Assembly (NCBI RefSeq): GCF_025840185.1
Contig: NZ_JAMPJU010000014.1
Span: 1-64,000, forward strand
DNA from: Brenneria izbisi
GTDB taxonomy: Bacteria; Pseudomonadota; Gammaproteobacteria; Enterobacterales; Enterobacteriaceae
DNA length: 64,000 bases
Direction: 5' to 3'
Shown: positions 19,181 through 28,994 of the stretch, in pieces
How positions within the stretch are numbered: position 1 is the stretch's first letter
Layout of the letters: each line of letters starts with the position of its first letter
Notes under the pieces: model-generated
What the model saw: only the letters and a program-made list of their open reading frames with translations
Databases searched by the model: none
Told to the model about the DNA's origin: nothing
Made by a program: the position numbers and the translations under genes

Positions 19181-19822
19181 TCAGGGCAGGGAAGAAATAG
19201 CGCGACGGTAGCGTTGTTCCAGCGTCTCCCTGTTGGTGGCGGTGACTTCCAGATCGCGCAGTCGACCATCCTGAATACCGTAAACCCAGCCGTGGATCAT
19301 GATTTTTTGTCCGCGTTTCCAGGCTGACTGCATCACAGTGGAGTGACCGAGGTTATAAACCTGTTCGACGACATTGATCTCGCACAGCGTATTCAACCGC
19401 TGTTCGGGAGGCAGTTCTCCCAGCAGCGAACTATGCTTGTACCACAGATCGCGAATATGCAGCAGCCAGTTGTTGATTAAGCCCAGTTCCGGGTTTTCAA
19501 CCGCCGCCTGCACGCCGCCACAACCGTAATGACCGCAAATAATGATGTGTTCGACTTCCAGCACTTCGACCGCGTATTGTACGACAGACAGGCAGTTGAG
19601 GTCTGTGTGAATAACCAGATTGGCGACGTTACGGTGAACAAACAGTTCGCCTGGCGCGAGGCTGGTCAGGCTTTCCGCAGGTACGCGACTATCCGAGCAT
19701 CCAATCCACAAAAAACGAGGTCGTTGTGCCTGCGCCAGCCGTTCAAAATAACCAGGATCTTCTTCCACCATCGTTTTCGACCAGCGTTGGTTATTCGCGA
19801 TGAGTGTTTCAATTTCTTTCAT
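19181..19822 (-). CDS. can: Beta-class carbonic anhydrase
   Basis: A 213-residue zinc enzyme interconverting CO2 and bicarbonate, needed for growth in air. The zinc ligands lie at the E. coli positions: Cys42 and Asp44 (GCSDSRVP), His98 and Cys101 (CGHYGCGGV). It is about seven residues shorter than E. coli Can (220), at the C-terminus. It is divergent from yadG, with 127 bp between the starts. Confidence 0.96.
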   Translation of the reverse strand: MKEIETLIANNQRWSKTMVEEDPGYFERLAQAQRPRFLWIGCSDSRVPAESLTSLAPGELFVHRNVANLVIHTDLNCLSVVQYAVEVLEVEHIIICGHYGCGGVQAAVENPELGLINNWLLHIRDLWYKHSSLLGELPPEQRLNTLCEINVVEQVYNLGHSTVMQSAWKRGQKIMIHGWVYGIQDGRLRDLEVTATNRETLEQRYRRAISSLP

Positions 19823-19949
19823 GAAAGTAAATGACCTGTAACAGACAAGAAGCAGTAGAGGTAATATAAGGCAACATTCGTCGTTTGAAAAACGATAGTT
19901 TTAAAATCGAAACTGTAGAACTCACTAATAATAAGGCAATCCATTTCTT

Positions 19950-20873
19950 ATGACATATGCACTGGAACTGGCGCAATTAACCAAAACCTACGCAGGGGGC
20001 GTCAAAGCATTGCGCGGCATCGACCTACAGGTTGAAGCAGGCGATTTTTATGCTCTGCTGGGGCCGAATGGCGCGGGCAAATCCACCACTATCGGGATTA
20101 TTAGCTCATTAGTGAATAAAACCGCCGGCAAAGTACAGGTGTTTGGTTATGATCTGGATCGGGACGTGGTTAACGCCAAGCGTCAACTGGGGTTAGTGCC
20201 GCAGGAATTCAACTTCAACCAGTTTGAAACCGTATTGCAGATAGTGGTGAGTCAGGCGGGCTATTACGGCGTAAAACGTGGTGAAGCGATGCTGAGGGCG
20301 GAGAAATACCTCAGGCAATTGGATTTATGGGACAAGCGTAATGAAAAGTCCCGCATGCTTTCCGGCGGGATGAAACGCCGTCTGATGATCGCTCGCGCAT
20401 TGATGCATGAGCCTAAGCTGCTGATTCTGGATGAACCCACCGCCGGTGTGGATATTGAACTGCGTCGTTCCATGTGGGGTTTTCTCAAAGAGCTCAATGC
20501 GCAGGGCACCACGATCATTCTGACCACCCATTATCTGGAAGAAGCCGAAATGCTGTGCCGCAACATCGGCATTATCCAGCATGGCGAACTGGTGGAAAAC
20601 ACCTCGATGCGTCATCTGCTCTCCAAACTGAAATCTGAAACATTTATTTTTGATCTGGCCGCCAAAAGCCCGTTACCTCAGCTTGATGGTTATCCGTTCC
20701 GGCTGGTGGATACCTCGACGCTTGAGGTGGAGGTGATGCGTGAACAAGGCATGAATGGGCTGTTCAGTCAGTTGAGCGCGCAGGGGATACAGGTATTGAG
20801 TATGCGTAACAAAGCGAACCGGCTGGAGGAGTTGTTTGTCTCGCTGGTTAACGGTAATGGAGAACAAGCATGA
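19950..20873 (+). CDS. yadG: YadG, ABC-2 type transporter ATP-binding protein
   Basis: A 307-residue ATPase of the ABC-2 (drug/polysaccharide/lipid export) class, partner of YadH. Walker A is GPNGAGKST, signature LSGGMKRR, Walker B LLILDEPTAGVD, and the H-loop LTTHYLEEAE. The C-terminal domain (about 220-300) is the accessory domain of this export family. Its stop overlaps the YadH start by 4 bp (ATGA). The substrate is unknown. Confidence 0.94.
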   Translation: MTYALELAQLTKTYAGGVKALRGIDLQVEAGDFYALLGPNGAGKSTTIGIISSLVNKTAGKVQVFGYDLDRDVVNAKRQLGLVPQEFNFNQFETVLQIVVSQAGYYGVKRGEAMLRAEKYLRQLDLWDKRNEKSRMLSGGMKRRLMIARALMHEPKLLILDEPTAGVDIELRRSMWGFLKELNAQGTTIILTTHYLEEAEMLCRNIGIIQHGELVENTSMRHLLSKLKSETFIFDLAAKSPLPQLDGYPFRLVDTSTLEVEVMREQGMNGLFSQLSAQGIQVLSMRNKANRLEELFVSLVNGNGEQA

Positions 20874-21640
20874 TGCAGTTGTATTGGGTGGCGTTACAGA
20901 GCATCTGGGTTAAAGAAGTCCACCGTTTTAGCCGTATCTGGATACAGACGCTGGTGCCGCCGGTTATCACCATGACGCTGTATTTTATTATTTTCGGCAA
21001 TCTGATTGGCTCGCGTATTGGTGAGATGCATGGTTTTGATTATATGCAGTTCATCGTACCCGGCCTGATCATGATGTCGGTGATCACCAATTCCTACGCC
21101 AATGTCGCTTCTTCATTTTTTAGTGCGAAGTTTCAACGCAATATCGAGGAGCTGCTGGTCGCGCCGGTGCCGACCCATGTGGTTATCGCCGGCTATGTCG
21201 GCGGCGGCGTGGCGCGCGGCGTATGTGTCGGTATATTAGTGACCGTAGTATCGCTGTTTTTTGTTCCGCTTCAGGTTCATGCCTGGTGGATCATTGTGCT
21301 GACGCTATTACTGACGGCGGTGCTATTCTCGCTGGCCGGACTGCTGAATGCGGTATTTGCCACCACCTTTGATGATATCAGCCTGATCCCGACTTTTGTG
21401 CTGACGCCGCTGACCTATCTTGGCGGGGTATTTTATTCCCTGACGCTGTTGCCACCCTTCTGGCAGGCGGTGTCGAAGCTTAATCCGGTCGTGTATATGA
21501 TTAGCGGGTTCCGCTATGGCTTCCTGGGGATCCATGATGTCCCGCTGCTCTTTACCATGACGGTGCTGGTCGGCTTTATCCTGGCGTTTTATCTGCTGGC
21601 GTGGTGGTTGATCGAGCGTGGGCGCGGGTTACGTACTTGA
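20870..21640 (+). CDS. yadH: YadH, ABC-2 type transporter permease
   Basis: A 256-residue inner-membrane protein with about six hydrophobic segments and the ABC-2 permease signature in the second half (LNPVVYMISGFRYGFLG). It pairs with YadG to form an exporter of unknown substrate. Translation is likely coupled through the ATGA overlap. A strong terminator follows. Confidence 0.94.
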   Translation: MMQLYWVALQSIWVKEVHRFSRIWIQTLVPPVITMTLYFIIFGNLIGSRIGEMHGFDYMQFIVPGLIMMSVITNSYANVASSFFSAKFQRNIEELLVAPVPTHVVIAGYVGGGVARGVCVGILVTVVSLFFVPLQVHAWWIIVLTLLLTAVLFSLAGLLNAVFATTFDDISLIPTFVLTPLTYLGGVFYSLTLLPPFWQAVSKLNPVVYMISGFRYGFLGIHDVPLLFTMTVLVGFILAFYLLAWWLIERGRGLRT

Positions 21641-21654
21641 TACATGATGGTGGT

Positions 21655-21679
21655 AAGGCGGTGATCGCACCGCCTTTTT
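21655..21679 (+). terminator. Rho-independent terminator after yadH
   Basis: AAGGCGGTG / CACCGCCTT stem, four-base loop, five T on the plus strand. It lies between the convergent yadH and panD genes. Confidence 0.85.
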
Positions 21680-21684
21680 CACCT

Positions 21685-22065
21685 TCAGGCAACCTGAACC
21701 GGAATGGCTTTTGCCTGACGTTGCAGTTCATTATCGCCAGTGAAATAGGCGACGTTGGGGCGATGTTCTCGTGCTTGCTCATCGGACATCTGCACATAAG
21801 AGCAGATGATCAGTTTGTCGCCCACGCAGGCGCAGCGTGCCGCCGCGCCATTGACGGAAATAATGCGCGAACCTCTCTCGCCCGCGATGGCGTAGGTCGA
21901 AAAGCGCTGACCATTGTCCACGTTATAGATATCAATCGCTTCATATTCCAGAATGCCCGCGGCATCCATAAAATCCTGATCGATGGCGCAAGAGCCTTCA
22001 TAGTGCAAATCTGCCTGGGTGACTTTCACCCGGTGCAGTTTGCCTTGCAGCATGGTACGTATCAT
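21685..22065 (-). CDS. panD: Aspartate 1-decarboxylase proenzyme
   Basis: A 126-residue pyruvoyl enzyme making beta-alanine from aspartate for pantothenate. The self-cleavage site is Gly24-Ser25 in HYEGSCAID, and Tyr58 lies within [19 protein letters not shown]. The length equals E. coli PanD (126). It is the last gene of panB-panC-panD; the neighbouring panC supplies the condensing step, so all three act in one pathway. Confidence 0.97.
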   Translation of the reverse strand: MIRTMLQGKLHRVKVTQADLHYEGSCAIDQDFMDAAGILEYEAIDIYNVDNGQRFSTYAIAGERGSRIISVNGAAARCACVGDKLIICSYVQMSDEQAREHRPNVAYFTGDNELQRQAKAIPVQVA

Positions 22066-22082
22066 CGCTTTGTTACCTCAGT

Positions 22083-22937
22083 TCACACAGTCAAATCAAC
22101 TTGCTGGTTATCAATCAATCGCGCTTTGCCTAACCAGGCGGCCATCAGAACAACCGCGCGAGCGCTGGCCGCTGTCAATGGCTGTAATGTATCGGCATCG
22201 CGAATAAACAGTTCATCAGGGGTAAAACCGGCCAGTCGAAGCTGTTCTTCGGCCTGACTCAGCAGCGTATCAATCTGCCGTTCGCCCTGCGACAACTGTT
22301 CAACCACGTCAGCCATCACCTTAGGCAAGCGCGGAGCGATTTTGCGTTCTTCCGGGCTGAGATAGCCGTTACGCGAACTCAGCGCCAGTCCGTCTTTCGC
22401 CCGCACAATCGGTACGCCGACAATGGCGATGTCATAGCCCATATCACGGACTAACTGACGGATCAGCAACAATTGCTGATAATCTTTTTCGCCAAAGCAG
22501 GCTACATCCGGTTGCGCCATATTGAACAGTTTGCTGACGATGGTGGCGACGCCGCGAAAATGACCGGGACGGCTGGCGCCTTCCAACATGGCGGACAGCC
22601 CCGGCACTTCGACGAATGTTTGCGTTTCCAACCCGTTCGGATATATCACGTCCGGGCTGGGAGCGAAAACCAGATCGACGCCTTTACGATTCAGTTTCTC
22701 GCAATCTTCCTGCAATGTACGGGGATAACGCGCCAGATCATCCTGTCGTTCAAACTGCATGGGATTGACGAAAATACTGACGATCACGATATCGGCCCGC
22801 GCTCTGGCTTCATCCACCAGTGTCAGATGCCCGTCGTGCAAATTCCCCATGGTGGACACCAGCGCAATACGTTTCCCCTCTTGACGCCAGCGACGAATCT
22901 CGCGGCGCAGCAGCAGAGGCGTTTCAATAATCAACAC
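22083..22937 (-). CDS. panC: Pantothenate synthetase
   Basis: A 284-residue enzyme joining pantoate and beta-alanine with ATP. The nucleotide-binding motif MGNLHDGH (HxGH form, about 30-37) and the KMSKS-like SSRNGYLS segment (about 187-194) are present, with [15 protein letters not shown] before it. The size is that of E. coli PanC. It lies 30 bp after panB and 17 bp before panD. Confidence 0.97.
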   Translation of the reverse strand: MLIIETPLLLRREIRRWRQEGKRIALVSTMGNLHDGHLTLVDEARARADIVIVSIFVNPMQFERQDDLARYPRTLQEDCEKLNRKGVDLVFAPSPDVIYPNGLETQTFVEVPGLSAMLEGASRPGHFRGVATIVSKLFNMAQPDVACFGEKDYQQLLLIRQLVRDMGYDIAIVGVPIVRAKDGLALSSRNGYLSPEERKIAPRLPKVMADVVEQLSQGERQIDTLLSQAEEQLRLAGFTPDELFIRDADTLQPLTAASARAVVLMAAWLGKARLIDNQQVDLTV

Positions 22938-22967
22938 ACCTACACTCCTTAATGAGAACAGCCGGTG

Positions 22968-23762
22968 TTAATGGAAAGAATGTTCTTCAGCCGGATAAAT
23001 CCCTTGTTCCACCTCTTGCACATAGAGGCGTGCGGCAGCGCGTATATCGCCGCTTTGCGCCAGGAAGTCTTTGGCGAATTTAGGGGTCTTCTCACCAGTA
23101 ATGCCCAAGGCGTCATGCATCACCAGAACCTGTCCATCGGTGACGTTGCCGGCGCCGATGCCGATAACCGGAATCGCAAGGGCTTCGGTGATGCGTTGCG
23201 CCAGCGCGACCGGCACACACTCCAGCACCAGTAGCTGGGCGCCGGCCTGTTCCAGCGCGAGCGCATCCTCCAGGAGTTGATTGGCCGTCGCTTGGTCGCG
23301 ACCCTGAATTTTGTAACCGCCGAAAATATTAACGGACTGCGGCGTCAGACCAAGGTGTCCGCATACGGGAACAGCACGTTCGGTCAGCATTTTCACGGTT
23401 GGCGCCAGCCAGCTTCCGCCTTCCAGTTTGACCATATTGGCGCCGGCGCGCATCAATTCCGCGGCCTGGCTAAAGGCTTGTTCCGGCGTGGCGTAACTCA
23501 TGAACGGTAGGTCTGACAGCACCAGCGCCAAAGGCGCGCCACGGCGAACGCAATGCGTGTGATAGACGATATCGCTAACGGTAACGGGTAACGTGGAATC
23601 GTGTCCCTGTAATGCCATGCCCAGGGAGTCGCCAATCAGCATCACCTTGATCCCCTGTTCAAAGAACAGGCGAGAGAAGCTGGCGTCGTAAGCGGTGATT
23701 GAAGCGAATTTCCGCTTTTCTTGTTTCCACTGGCGCAAATGGGAGATGGTCGTCGGTTTCAT
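22968..23762 (-). CDS. panB: 3-methyl-2-oxobutanoate hydroxymethyltransferase
   Basis: A 264-residue (beta-alpha)8 enzyme that adds a hydroxymethyl group from methylene-tetrahydrofolate to ketoisovalerate, giving ketopantoate. Conserved segments are [18 protein letters not shown] (metal ligand Asp45), and VKLEGG with the catalytic Glu later in LECVP. It is the first gene of panBCD; a 150-bp gap separates it from folK upstream on the same strand. Confidence 0.97.
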   Translation of the reverse strand: MKPTTISHLRQWKQEKRKFASITAYDASFSRLFFEQGIKVMLIGDSLGMALQGHDSTLPVTVSDIVYHTHCVRRGAPLALVLSDLPFMSYATPEQAFSQAAELMRAGANMVKLEGGSWLAPTVKMLTERAVPVCGHLGLTPQSVNIFGGYKIQGRDQATANQLLEDALALEQAGAQLLVLECVPVALAQRITEALAIPVIGIGAGNVTDGQVLVMHDALGITGEKTPKFAKDFLAQSGDIRAAARLYVQEVEQGIYPAEEHSFH

Positions 23763-23912
23763 GACTGCCTTCCTAAGTCAATAGGGCGAAGAATGAAAGG
23801 CGATCATTCTAATGGAAGCGGACGTACAGGGATATACCCATATCCCGCAAGTTTCTGTCGTCAATTGAAACCAACCGCTCATCGGGGCTGTGCTGAGTCG
23901 GGGCGAATTATT

Positions 23913-24410
23913 TTATTGGTGGTTATCGTCATGCCAGTGCGTCAGACCGTTGCGATCGACGCGCACCAGACGATGAGCAAGCGATTCACCATCCGGGAAC
24001 ACCAGATCAGGCGCGATCTCGGCCAGCGGATACAACATGAATTCGCGATTTTTCATATCGTAATGAGGAACCGTCAGGCGGGCCGTGTCAATCACCGCGT
24101 CGCCAAACAGCAGAATATCCAGATCCAGCGTGCGCGGACCCCAACGGTGCGCCTTGCGCTCCCGCCCCTGCTCAAGCTCAATCGCCTGCGTATGGTCAAG
24201 CAACTGTTCGGCGCTTAGATCGGTTTCCAGCGCCACGACCGCATTGAGATAATCTGGCTGATCCTGTGGACCAAGCGGACGACTGCGGTAAAATGAGGAA
24301 CATTTGCTTATGTGGGTGAGTGGCACATTATCCAGCGCGGTCAACGCGGCGCGCACTTGTTGTAACGGCTGGGCCAGATTGCTGCCCAGCGCCACAAAAA
24401 CGCGGGTCAT
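23913..24410 (-). CDS. folK: 6-hydroxymethyl-7,8-dihydropterin pyrophosphokinase
   Basis: A 165-residue folate-pathway enzyme transferring pyrophosphate from ATP to hydroxymethyldihydropterin. It begins [12 protein letters not shown] and contains the catalytic [16 protein letters not shown] motif (two Asp for magnesium) and [17 protein letters not shown]. Its start overlaps the pcnB stop (ATGA), so translation is probably coupled. Confidence 0.97.
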   Translation of the reverse strand: MTRVFVALGSNLAQPLQQVRAALTALDNVPLTHISKCSSFYRSRPLGPQDQPDYLNAVVALETDLSAEQLLDHTQAIELEQGRERKAHRWGPRTLDLDILLFGDAVIDTARLTVPHYDMKNREFMLYPLAEIAPDLVFPDGESLAHRLVRVDRNGLTHWHDDNHQ

Positions 24411-25825
24411 CCGGCGTTTTCCCTGCGCATTGCCGTTGGCTTTCGGGGGCGGCGAGGGCGCGAGCGACGGTGCGGCGTCGGGCCGTCATCCAGTGATTTC
24501 AGCATATTTTGCTGTAGCGGCGGCGCGGCAACCTGAAACTCGCCCCACCATGCGGCCAGACGCAGCAATTCCTGATGGTTTTCTATTTCAGCGCGCAGGC
24601 AAAGCAGATCATAAGCCGCACGGAATTTCGGATGTTCCATCAGCTTATACGCCCGTTTCCCCTGGCGGCGCGACAGGCGCAACTGTAATTGCCAGATATC
24701 GCGCACTAAAGAGGTAATACGTTTAGGAATAGCCAGAGAACGGCACTGTTCATCCAGCACATCGTTCATTGCCAGCGAGAAGGCATCGAAATAAGCCAGT
24801 CCGCTTTCCTGCGCCAGCTTTTGCGCATGTTCGATCAGCGGATACCACAACATGGCGGCGAACAGAAACGCCGGGTTAACGCGCATATTGTTTTGCAGAC
24901 GCTGGTCGGTATTTTTCAGAACCTGCTCCACCATCCGCTCCAGCGTGGTATCGCCCGCTTCGGTAAAGTGGCGGCTAATCAGCGGGAACAGCGGTTGGAA
25001 TAACTGATATTCGCACAGCATTTTGTAGGTTGGGTAGCCGTAACCGGTTTGCAGCAGTTTCAGCGACTCTTCGAACATACGGGCGGCGGGAATATCATGC
25101 AACAAGGCCGCCAGACGCGGGATCGGTTGGGCGGTCTCCGGGCTGATGGTCATATTCAGTTTGGCGGCAAAACGCACGGCGCGCAGCATTCGCACCGGAT
25201 CTTCACGGTAGCGGGTTTCCGGGTCGCCAATCATGCGAATGATCCCCTGACGCAGATCATTCAACCCATTGGTGTAGTCCCGAACGGTGAAGTCGGAAAT
25301 CGTGTAATACAGGCTATTGATGGAGAAATCACGACGCTGGGCATCTTCCTCAATCGAGCCAAAAATATTGTCGCGCAACAGCATGCCGCTCTGTGCTTGC
25401 TGGGCGGAATTCTTGATTTCCTGCTGTTCCTGATGCTGGTCGTGATGACCACGGAACGTCGCGACCTCAATCACTTCAGGTCCGAACATCACATGGGCCA
25501 GACGGAAACGGCGACCGACCAAACGGCAGTTGCGAAATAGCTTACGCACCTGTTCGGGGGTCGCATTGGTGGTGATATCAAAATCTTTCGGCTTTTTGCC
25601 CAGCAGCAGGTCGCGAACGCCGCCGCCGACCAGATAAGCCTCGTAACCCGCTTTGTTCAAACGATAAAGTACTTTCAGCGCGTTATCGCTGATATCACTG
25701 CGTGAAATATTATGCTGGTCACGCGGGATTACCGTCAGATGCTGACGCGGTTCCTGGTGCTCGACCGTTTCGTTCTCACGATTCAGTACCTTACGGCAAA
25801 AATTAGCGACTCGGGTAAAGATAAT
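24407..25825 (-). CDS. pcnB: Poly(A) polymerase I, probable AUU (or AUC) start
   Basis: A nucleotidyltransferase of about 472 residues that adds 3' poly(A) tails and promotes RNA decay and plasmid copy-number control. The head motif [19 protein letters not shown] contains the catalytic Asp pair; the [11 protein letters not shown] and [14 protein letters not shown] motifs follow, and the C-terminus is Arg-rich. The first ATG (25660) would delete the N-terminus. The frame continues upstream with [16 protein letters not shown], which matches E. coli PcnB after its known AUU start. GAGGTG lies just before ATT 25825 and ATC 25822. A non-AUG start that limits PcnB seems conserved here. Confidence 0.9.
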   Translation of the reverse strand: MIFTRVANFCRKVLNRENETVEHQEPRQHLTVIPRDQHNISRSDISDNALKVLYRLNKAGYEAYLVGGGVRDLLLGKKPKDFDITTNATPEQVRKLFRNCRLVGRRFRLAHVMFGPEVIEVATFRGHHDQHQEQQEIKNSAQQAQSGMLLRDNIFGSIEEDAQRRDFSINSLYYTISDFTVRDYTNGLNDLRQGIIRMIGDPETRYREDPVRMLRAVRFAAKLNMTISPETAQPIPRLAALLHDIPAARMFEESLKLLQTGYGYPTYKMLCEYQLFQPLFPLISRHFTEAGDTTLERMVEQVLKNTDQRLQNNMRVNPAFLFAAMLWYPLIEHAQKLAQESGLAYFDAFSLAMNDVLDEQCRSLAIPKRITSLVRDIWQLQLRLSRRQGKRAYKLMEHPKFRAAYDLLCLRAEIENHQELLRLAAWWGEFQVAAPPLQQNMLKSLDDGPTPHRRSRPRRPRKPTAMRRENAG

Positions 25826-25908
25826 ACACCTCGATAGTGATGGATAAATAAAGGCACAACCGAAAAATAGCGGCTAATCATAGCTCACCAGGCCCTCTTT
25901 GAGAATAA

Positions 25909-26802
25909 TCATGTGACTGTCAACCGGTTTATTGCCGCCTTGGTCGGAATTTTATCCAGCGACCAGTGCGCGATCGACCACTCAAGCAGCGCCGCAAGTG
26001 TTAAGTCTCGCCAGCTTTCCGGCAATGGCTGGTGCAGAAATTGCAGCGCTGCAACAATAATCGGCCGAGGATCGCTTGCCGGCAGCGTGGGGGCATGGTT
26101 TTGTTTGGAGAGCTTTTGTCCTGCATGATTCAGCACCAACGGCAGGTGAATGTAATCCGGCGCCTGATAACCCAAATAATGGTAGAGCGCGATTTGTCGT
26201 ACCGTCGGTTCAATCAGATCGGCGCCGCGCACGATTTCCGTGATCCCTTGCTGATGATCATCGACGACTACCGCCAGATTATAAGCAAACAGCCCGTCAC
26301 GACGGTGGATAATAAAATCCTCTTCCGCCAGGGCGCGATCGGCATGAATCTCACCACGCAGGCGGTCATGAAAATGGAGAACCGGGGTGGTTTGCCGTAA
26401 GCGCAGCGCGGCCTGCGGCGGCGGGCGGCGGCCAAGATCACGGCAATGGCCATCATAGCGCCCGCCCAATTGCTGGATGCGACGGCGGGGACAGGCGCAA
26501 TAGTAGCTCAATCCGTTCTGATGAAGTTGATGAAGCGCAGCAAGGTAGAGCGCATGGCGTTGTGATTGATAGACAACGTCACCGTCCCAATACAGGCCGT
26601 AATGTTCGAGTTGGGAGAGAATACGGGATGAAGCGCCAGGAACTTCACGTGGTGGATCGATATCTTCAATACGCACCAGCCAGCGTCCGCGTTGAGCGCG
26701 AGCCTGAAGATAACTGCCTAGCGCGGCAATCAGCGAACCAAAATGCAGGTTGCCGGAAGGCGAGGGGGCAAAGCGCCCAACGTAATGTGTTGTTGCAGAC
26801 AT
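25909..26802 (-). CDS. gluQ: Glutamyl-Q tRNA(Asp) synthetase
   Basis: A 297-residue GltX paralogue lacking the anticodon-binding domain; it charges queuosine in the anticodon of tRNA-Asp with glutamate. The class I HIGH-like motif is [12 protein letters not shown], the zinc site uses Cys residues in YYCACPRR and Cys of GHCRD, and the KMSKS-like motif is KLSKQNHA. It follows dksA, as in E. coli, separated by a hairpin. Confidence 0.95.
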   Translation of the reverse strand: MSATTHYVGRFAPSPSGNLHFGSLIAALGSYLQARAQRGRWLVRIEDIDPPREVPGASSRILSQLEHYGLYWDGDVVYQSQRHALYLAALHQLHQNGLSYYCACPRRRIQQLGGRYDGHCRDLGRRPPPQAALRLRQTTPVLHFHDRLRGEIHADRALAEEDFIIHRRDGLFAYNLAVVVDDHQQGITEIVRGADLIEPTVRQIALYHYLGYQAPDYIHLPLVLNHAGQKLSKQNHAPTLPASDPRPIIVAALQFLHQPLPESWRDLTLAALLEWSIAHWSLDKIPTKAAINRLTVT

Positions 26803-26820
26803 AAGGACACAAATGATAAA

Positions 26821-26860
26821 GCCTGCCCCTGCGCGGAATTATATCGCAGGGCAGGCATTT
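26821..26860 (-). terminator. Hairpin between dksA and gluQ
   Basis: GCCTGCCCCTGCG pairs with CGCAGGGCAGGC (one bulged base) around an 11-nt loop. On the minus strand it is followed by a short T-rich stretch. It probably attenuates rather than fully separates dksA and gluQ transcription. Confidence 0.55.
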
Positions 26861-26874
26861 TGCATGGCGGATGG

Positions 26875-27330
26875 TTATCCGGCCATTTGCTTTTCGCGTA
26901 TTTCCGCCAGTGTTTTGCAGTCAATACACAGATCAGCTGTTGGACGCGCTTCCAGACGGCGGATACCGATTTCCACCCCACAGGACTCACAGAAACCAAA
27001 ATCTTCATCTTCGATTTTTTGCAATGTTTTGGCGATCTTCTTGATGAGCTTACGCTCACGGTCGCGATTGCGCAGTTCGAGGCTGAATTCTTCTTCCTGT
27101 GCCGCACGGTCAACGGGATCAGGGAAATTCGCGGCTTCATCACGCATATGCGATACCGTACGATCCACTTCATCCCTGAGTTGGTTGCGCCATGCTTCAA
27201 GAATACGCTTGAAATGAGCGAGTTGAACATCGTTCATATACTCTTCGCCCGGCTTCTCCTGATACGGCTCTACTCCGGCAATTGCGAGAATGCTCAGAGA
27301 AGATGTCTTACGGTTTTGCCCTTCTTGCAT
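26875..27330 (-). CDS. dksA: RNA polymerase-binding transcription factor DksA
   Basis: A 151-residue factor that enters the RNA polymerase secondary channel and works with ppGpp in stringent control. The coiled-coil tip carries Asp71 and Asp74 in DPVDRA, and the zinc finger has Cys114, Cys117, Cys135 and Cys138, the E. coli numbers. I chose ATG 27330 ([14 protein letters not shown]) as in E. coli. The stable-RNA promoters in this window have GC-rich discriminators of the kind it regulates. Confidence 0.98.
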   Translation of the reverse strand: MQEGQNRKTSSLSILAIAGVEPYQEKPGEEYMNDVQLAHFKRILEAWRNQLRDEVDRTVSHMRDEAANFPDPVDRAAQEEEFSLELRNRDRERKLIKKIAKTLQKIEDEDFGFCESCGVEIGIRRLEARPTADLCIDCKTLAEIREKQMAG

Positions 27331-27669
27331 GTTGCTTCTCCTACATAACACGACACGCACTATACCCTGCTTAGTTGAAGTTAATGCGTTGCCGGTCACT
27401 ATAAAGGGTTGGCTTCTTTAACTTACCTGAATCACTTACTTTGATAAGTTATTCAGAATGCCTTCATTTGTTGCCTGGCCGTCACTTCAATCACTCTGGG
27501 TATATCGATCCCCTAAGGGGAAAAAACAGGCCGCTATAAATAGCAGATGGAGATTAGGTTGGCAATGATTCCTGACACCGGCCTGATAAAGTGTGAGGAA
27601 CAACCAATTATCATCAGATGATAAACAACGTGTTAGCGTGTTATCGCCATGATCACTTTATTTATCTAC
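27331..27669. other. Intergenic region between sfsA and dksA
   Basis: No gene is visible in about 340 bp. It should contain the dksA promoter(s) on the minus strand. The only marked structure is the palindrome CCCCTAAGGGG at about 27510-27520 flanked by A-rich DNA. The region is AT-rich. Confidence 0.5.
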
Positions 27670-28371
27670 TTATAATAACGGCAACTTGTGCGTAATCCTG
27701 ATGCCATCAGGAGATAACGTGGAGGCATAACATAGAATTTCAACCCCTTGCTGTTGTGCTGCCATTAATAATTCCGCATAACGCGGGTCAATATGCCGTG
27801 CGGGAGAAACCTGCGCGATCCCGGAGTGCAGCACGGCAAAAAACAGAACGGCGCGTTCACCGTGAGTCACGACCTGTTGCAGTTCACGCAGATGCTTCTG
27901 CCCCCGCAGGGTGACCGCATCAGGAAAGTAACCCCATCCATGTTGCAATAATGTAACGGACTTAACCTCAATATAGCAGTTAATCTTGTCTGCCGCCTGT
28001 AACAGCAGATCAATACGGCTATTTTCCGCACCATATTTTACTTCGGTCTTTACGGTGGTGTAGCCCGCCAGTTCAACGATCCGATTTTCCGTCAGGGCTT
28101 CATGCAATAACGTGTTGGCGCGCAATGTATTGACACAAATCCATTCGTTCTGTTGCGTTTGCGTTAGTTCCCAACTGTGAGGATATTTGCGTTTCGGATT
28201 CGCGGATGTCGAATACCAGACGGTGTCGCCCGGCGTCGCGCACCCCGTCATCGCTCCGGTGTTGGCGCAGTGCAGTGTGAATGTTTCGCCCTGCGGCGTG
28301 ACCACATCGGCGAGAAAGCGTTTGTAGCGTTTAATCAGTCTGGCTGGTTGCAAGCGAGGCGTAAATTGCAT
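27670..28371 (-). CDS. sfsA: SfsA, sugar fermentation stimulation protein
   Basis: A 233-residue protein equal in size to E. coli SfsA (234). Conserved parts are [32 protein letters not shown] and [10 protein letters not shown] (a PD-(D/E)xK-like nuclease core: Asp of RIDLLL, ExK of IEVKS). The E. coli protein was named for stimulating maltose metabolism and binds DNA without clear specificity. It precedes dksA on the same strand and follows thpR by 7 bp, so thpR-sfsA are probably co-transcribed. Confidence 0.94.
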   Translation of the reverse strand: MQFTPRLQPARLIKRYKRFLADVVTPQGETFTLHCANTGAMTGCATPGDTVWYSTSANPKRKYPHSWELTQTQQNEWICVNTLRANTLLHEALTENRIVELAGYTTVKTEVKYGAENSRIDLLLQAADKINCYIEVKSVTLLQHGWGYFPDAVTLRGQKHLRELQQVVTHGERAVLFFAVLHSGIAQVSPARHIDPRYAELLMAAQQQGVEILCYASTLSPDGIRITHKLPLL

Positions 28372-28378
28372 GGGTATC

Positions 28379-28921
28379 CTATTGTGAGCGTGGTTTGGTC
28401 AGCGGCCAGCTAGCCAATGTCTGATAACGGGTTCTGCCGTTCTCAAACAGCGATTGATAAAGCGAGAAATGATCCATATTTACCGACCAACTGAAATCAG
28501 CCTGCGGTAAGCTCACCGCTCTGGTCGCGCCGCGCAGCAGGGTAATATGAGGATGGAAGGGCTGAGATGTCTGATGGCAACCATTACGGGCCGCCTGCGA
28601 GCGTAGCAATCCGGCCAGTTGCAGCAGACCGCGCGGCGCCTGTCGACATCCGATCCAGACCACGCCGGAGCGCGGCCATTGTCCGGCGTCATTCAGGTTG
28701 ATGGTAAATTCAGGCTGGGTGATGCGTCCCGCCAGCGTGCGCAGCGCCTGTTCTTTCTGTTCGCTCACCTCGCCCAGAAAAGCCAACGTCAGGTGAAGGT
28801 TGGCCGCGGCTACTGGACGACCGGCTTCAGGCGGGAAATGTTCAGCGCGCCAGCGGATAATATCCTGCCGGATTTCTTCGGGTAGCGTTAAGGCAAAAAA
28901 CAACCGGCGGGCGATGTGCAT
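28379..28921 (-). CDS. thpR: RNA 2',3'-cyclic phosphodiesterase (ThpR/LigT)
   Basis: A 180-residue 2H phosphoesterase that opens 2',3'-cyclic phosphates and can ligate tRNA halves in vitro. The two catalytic HxTx motifs are HLTLAF (about 43-48) and HPHITLL (about 126-132). I chose ATG 28921 ([17 protein letters not shown]) by match with E. coli; an in-frame ATG 12 codons upstream (28957) is possible but would overlap the hrpB promoter. It is divergent from hrpB. Confidence 0.92.
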   Translation of the reverse strand: MHIARRLFFALTLPEEIRQDIIRWRAEHFPPEAGRPVAAANLHLTLAFLGEVSEQKEQALRTLAGRITQPEFTINLNDAGQWPRSGVVWIGCRQAPRGLLQLAGLLRSQAARNGCHQTSQPFHPHITLLRGATRAVSLPQADFSWSVNMDHFSLYQSLFENGRTRYQTLASWPLTKPRSQ

Positions 28922-28994
28922 CTCTATCTCTCTGATCTCATCCGATGCGACTTTCATTCGATGCTACAATGCCCGCCGCTGAAAGTTAACCTTT

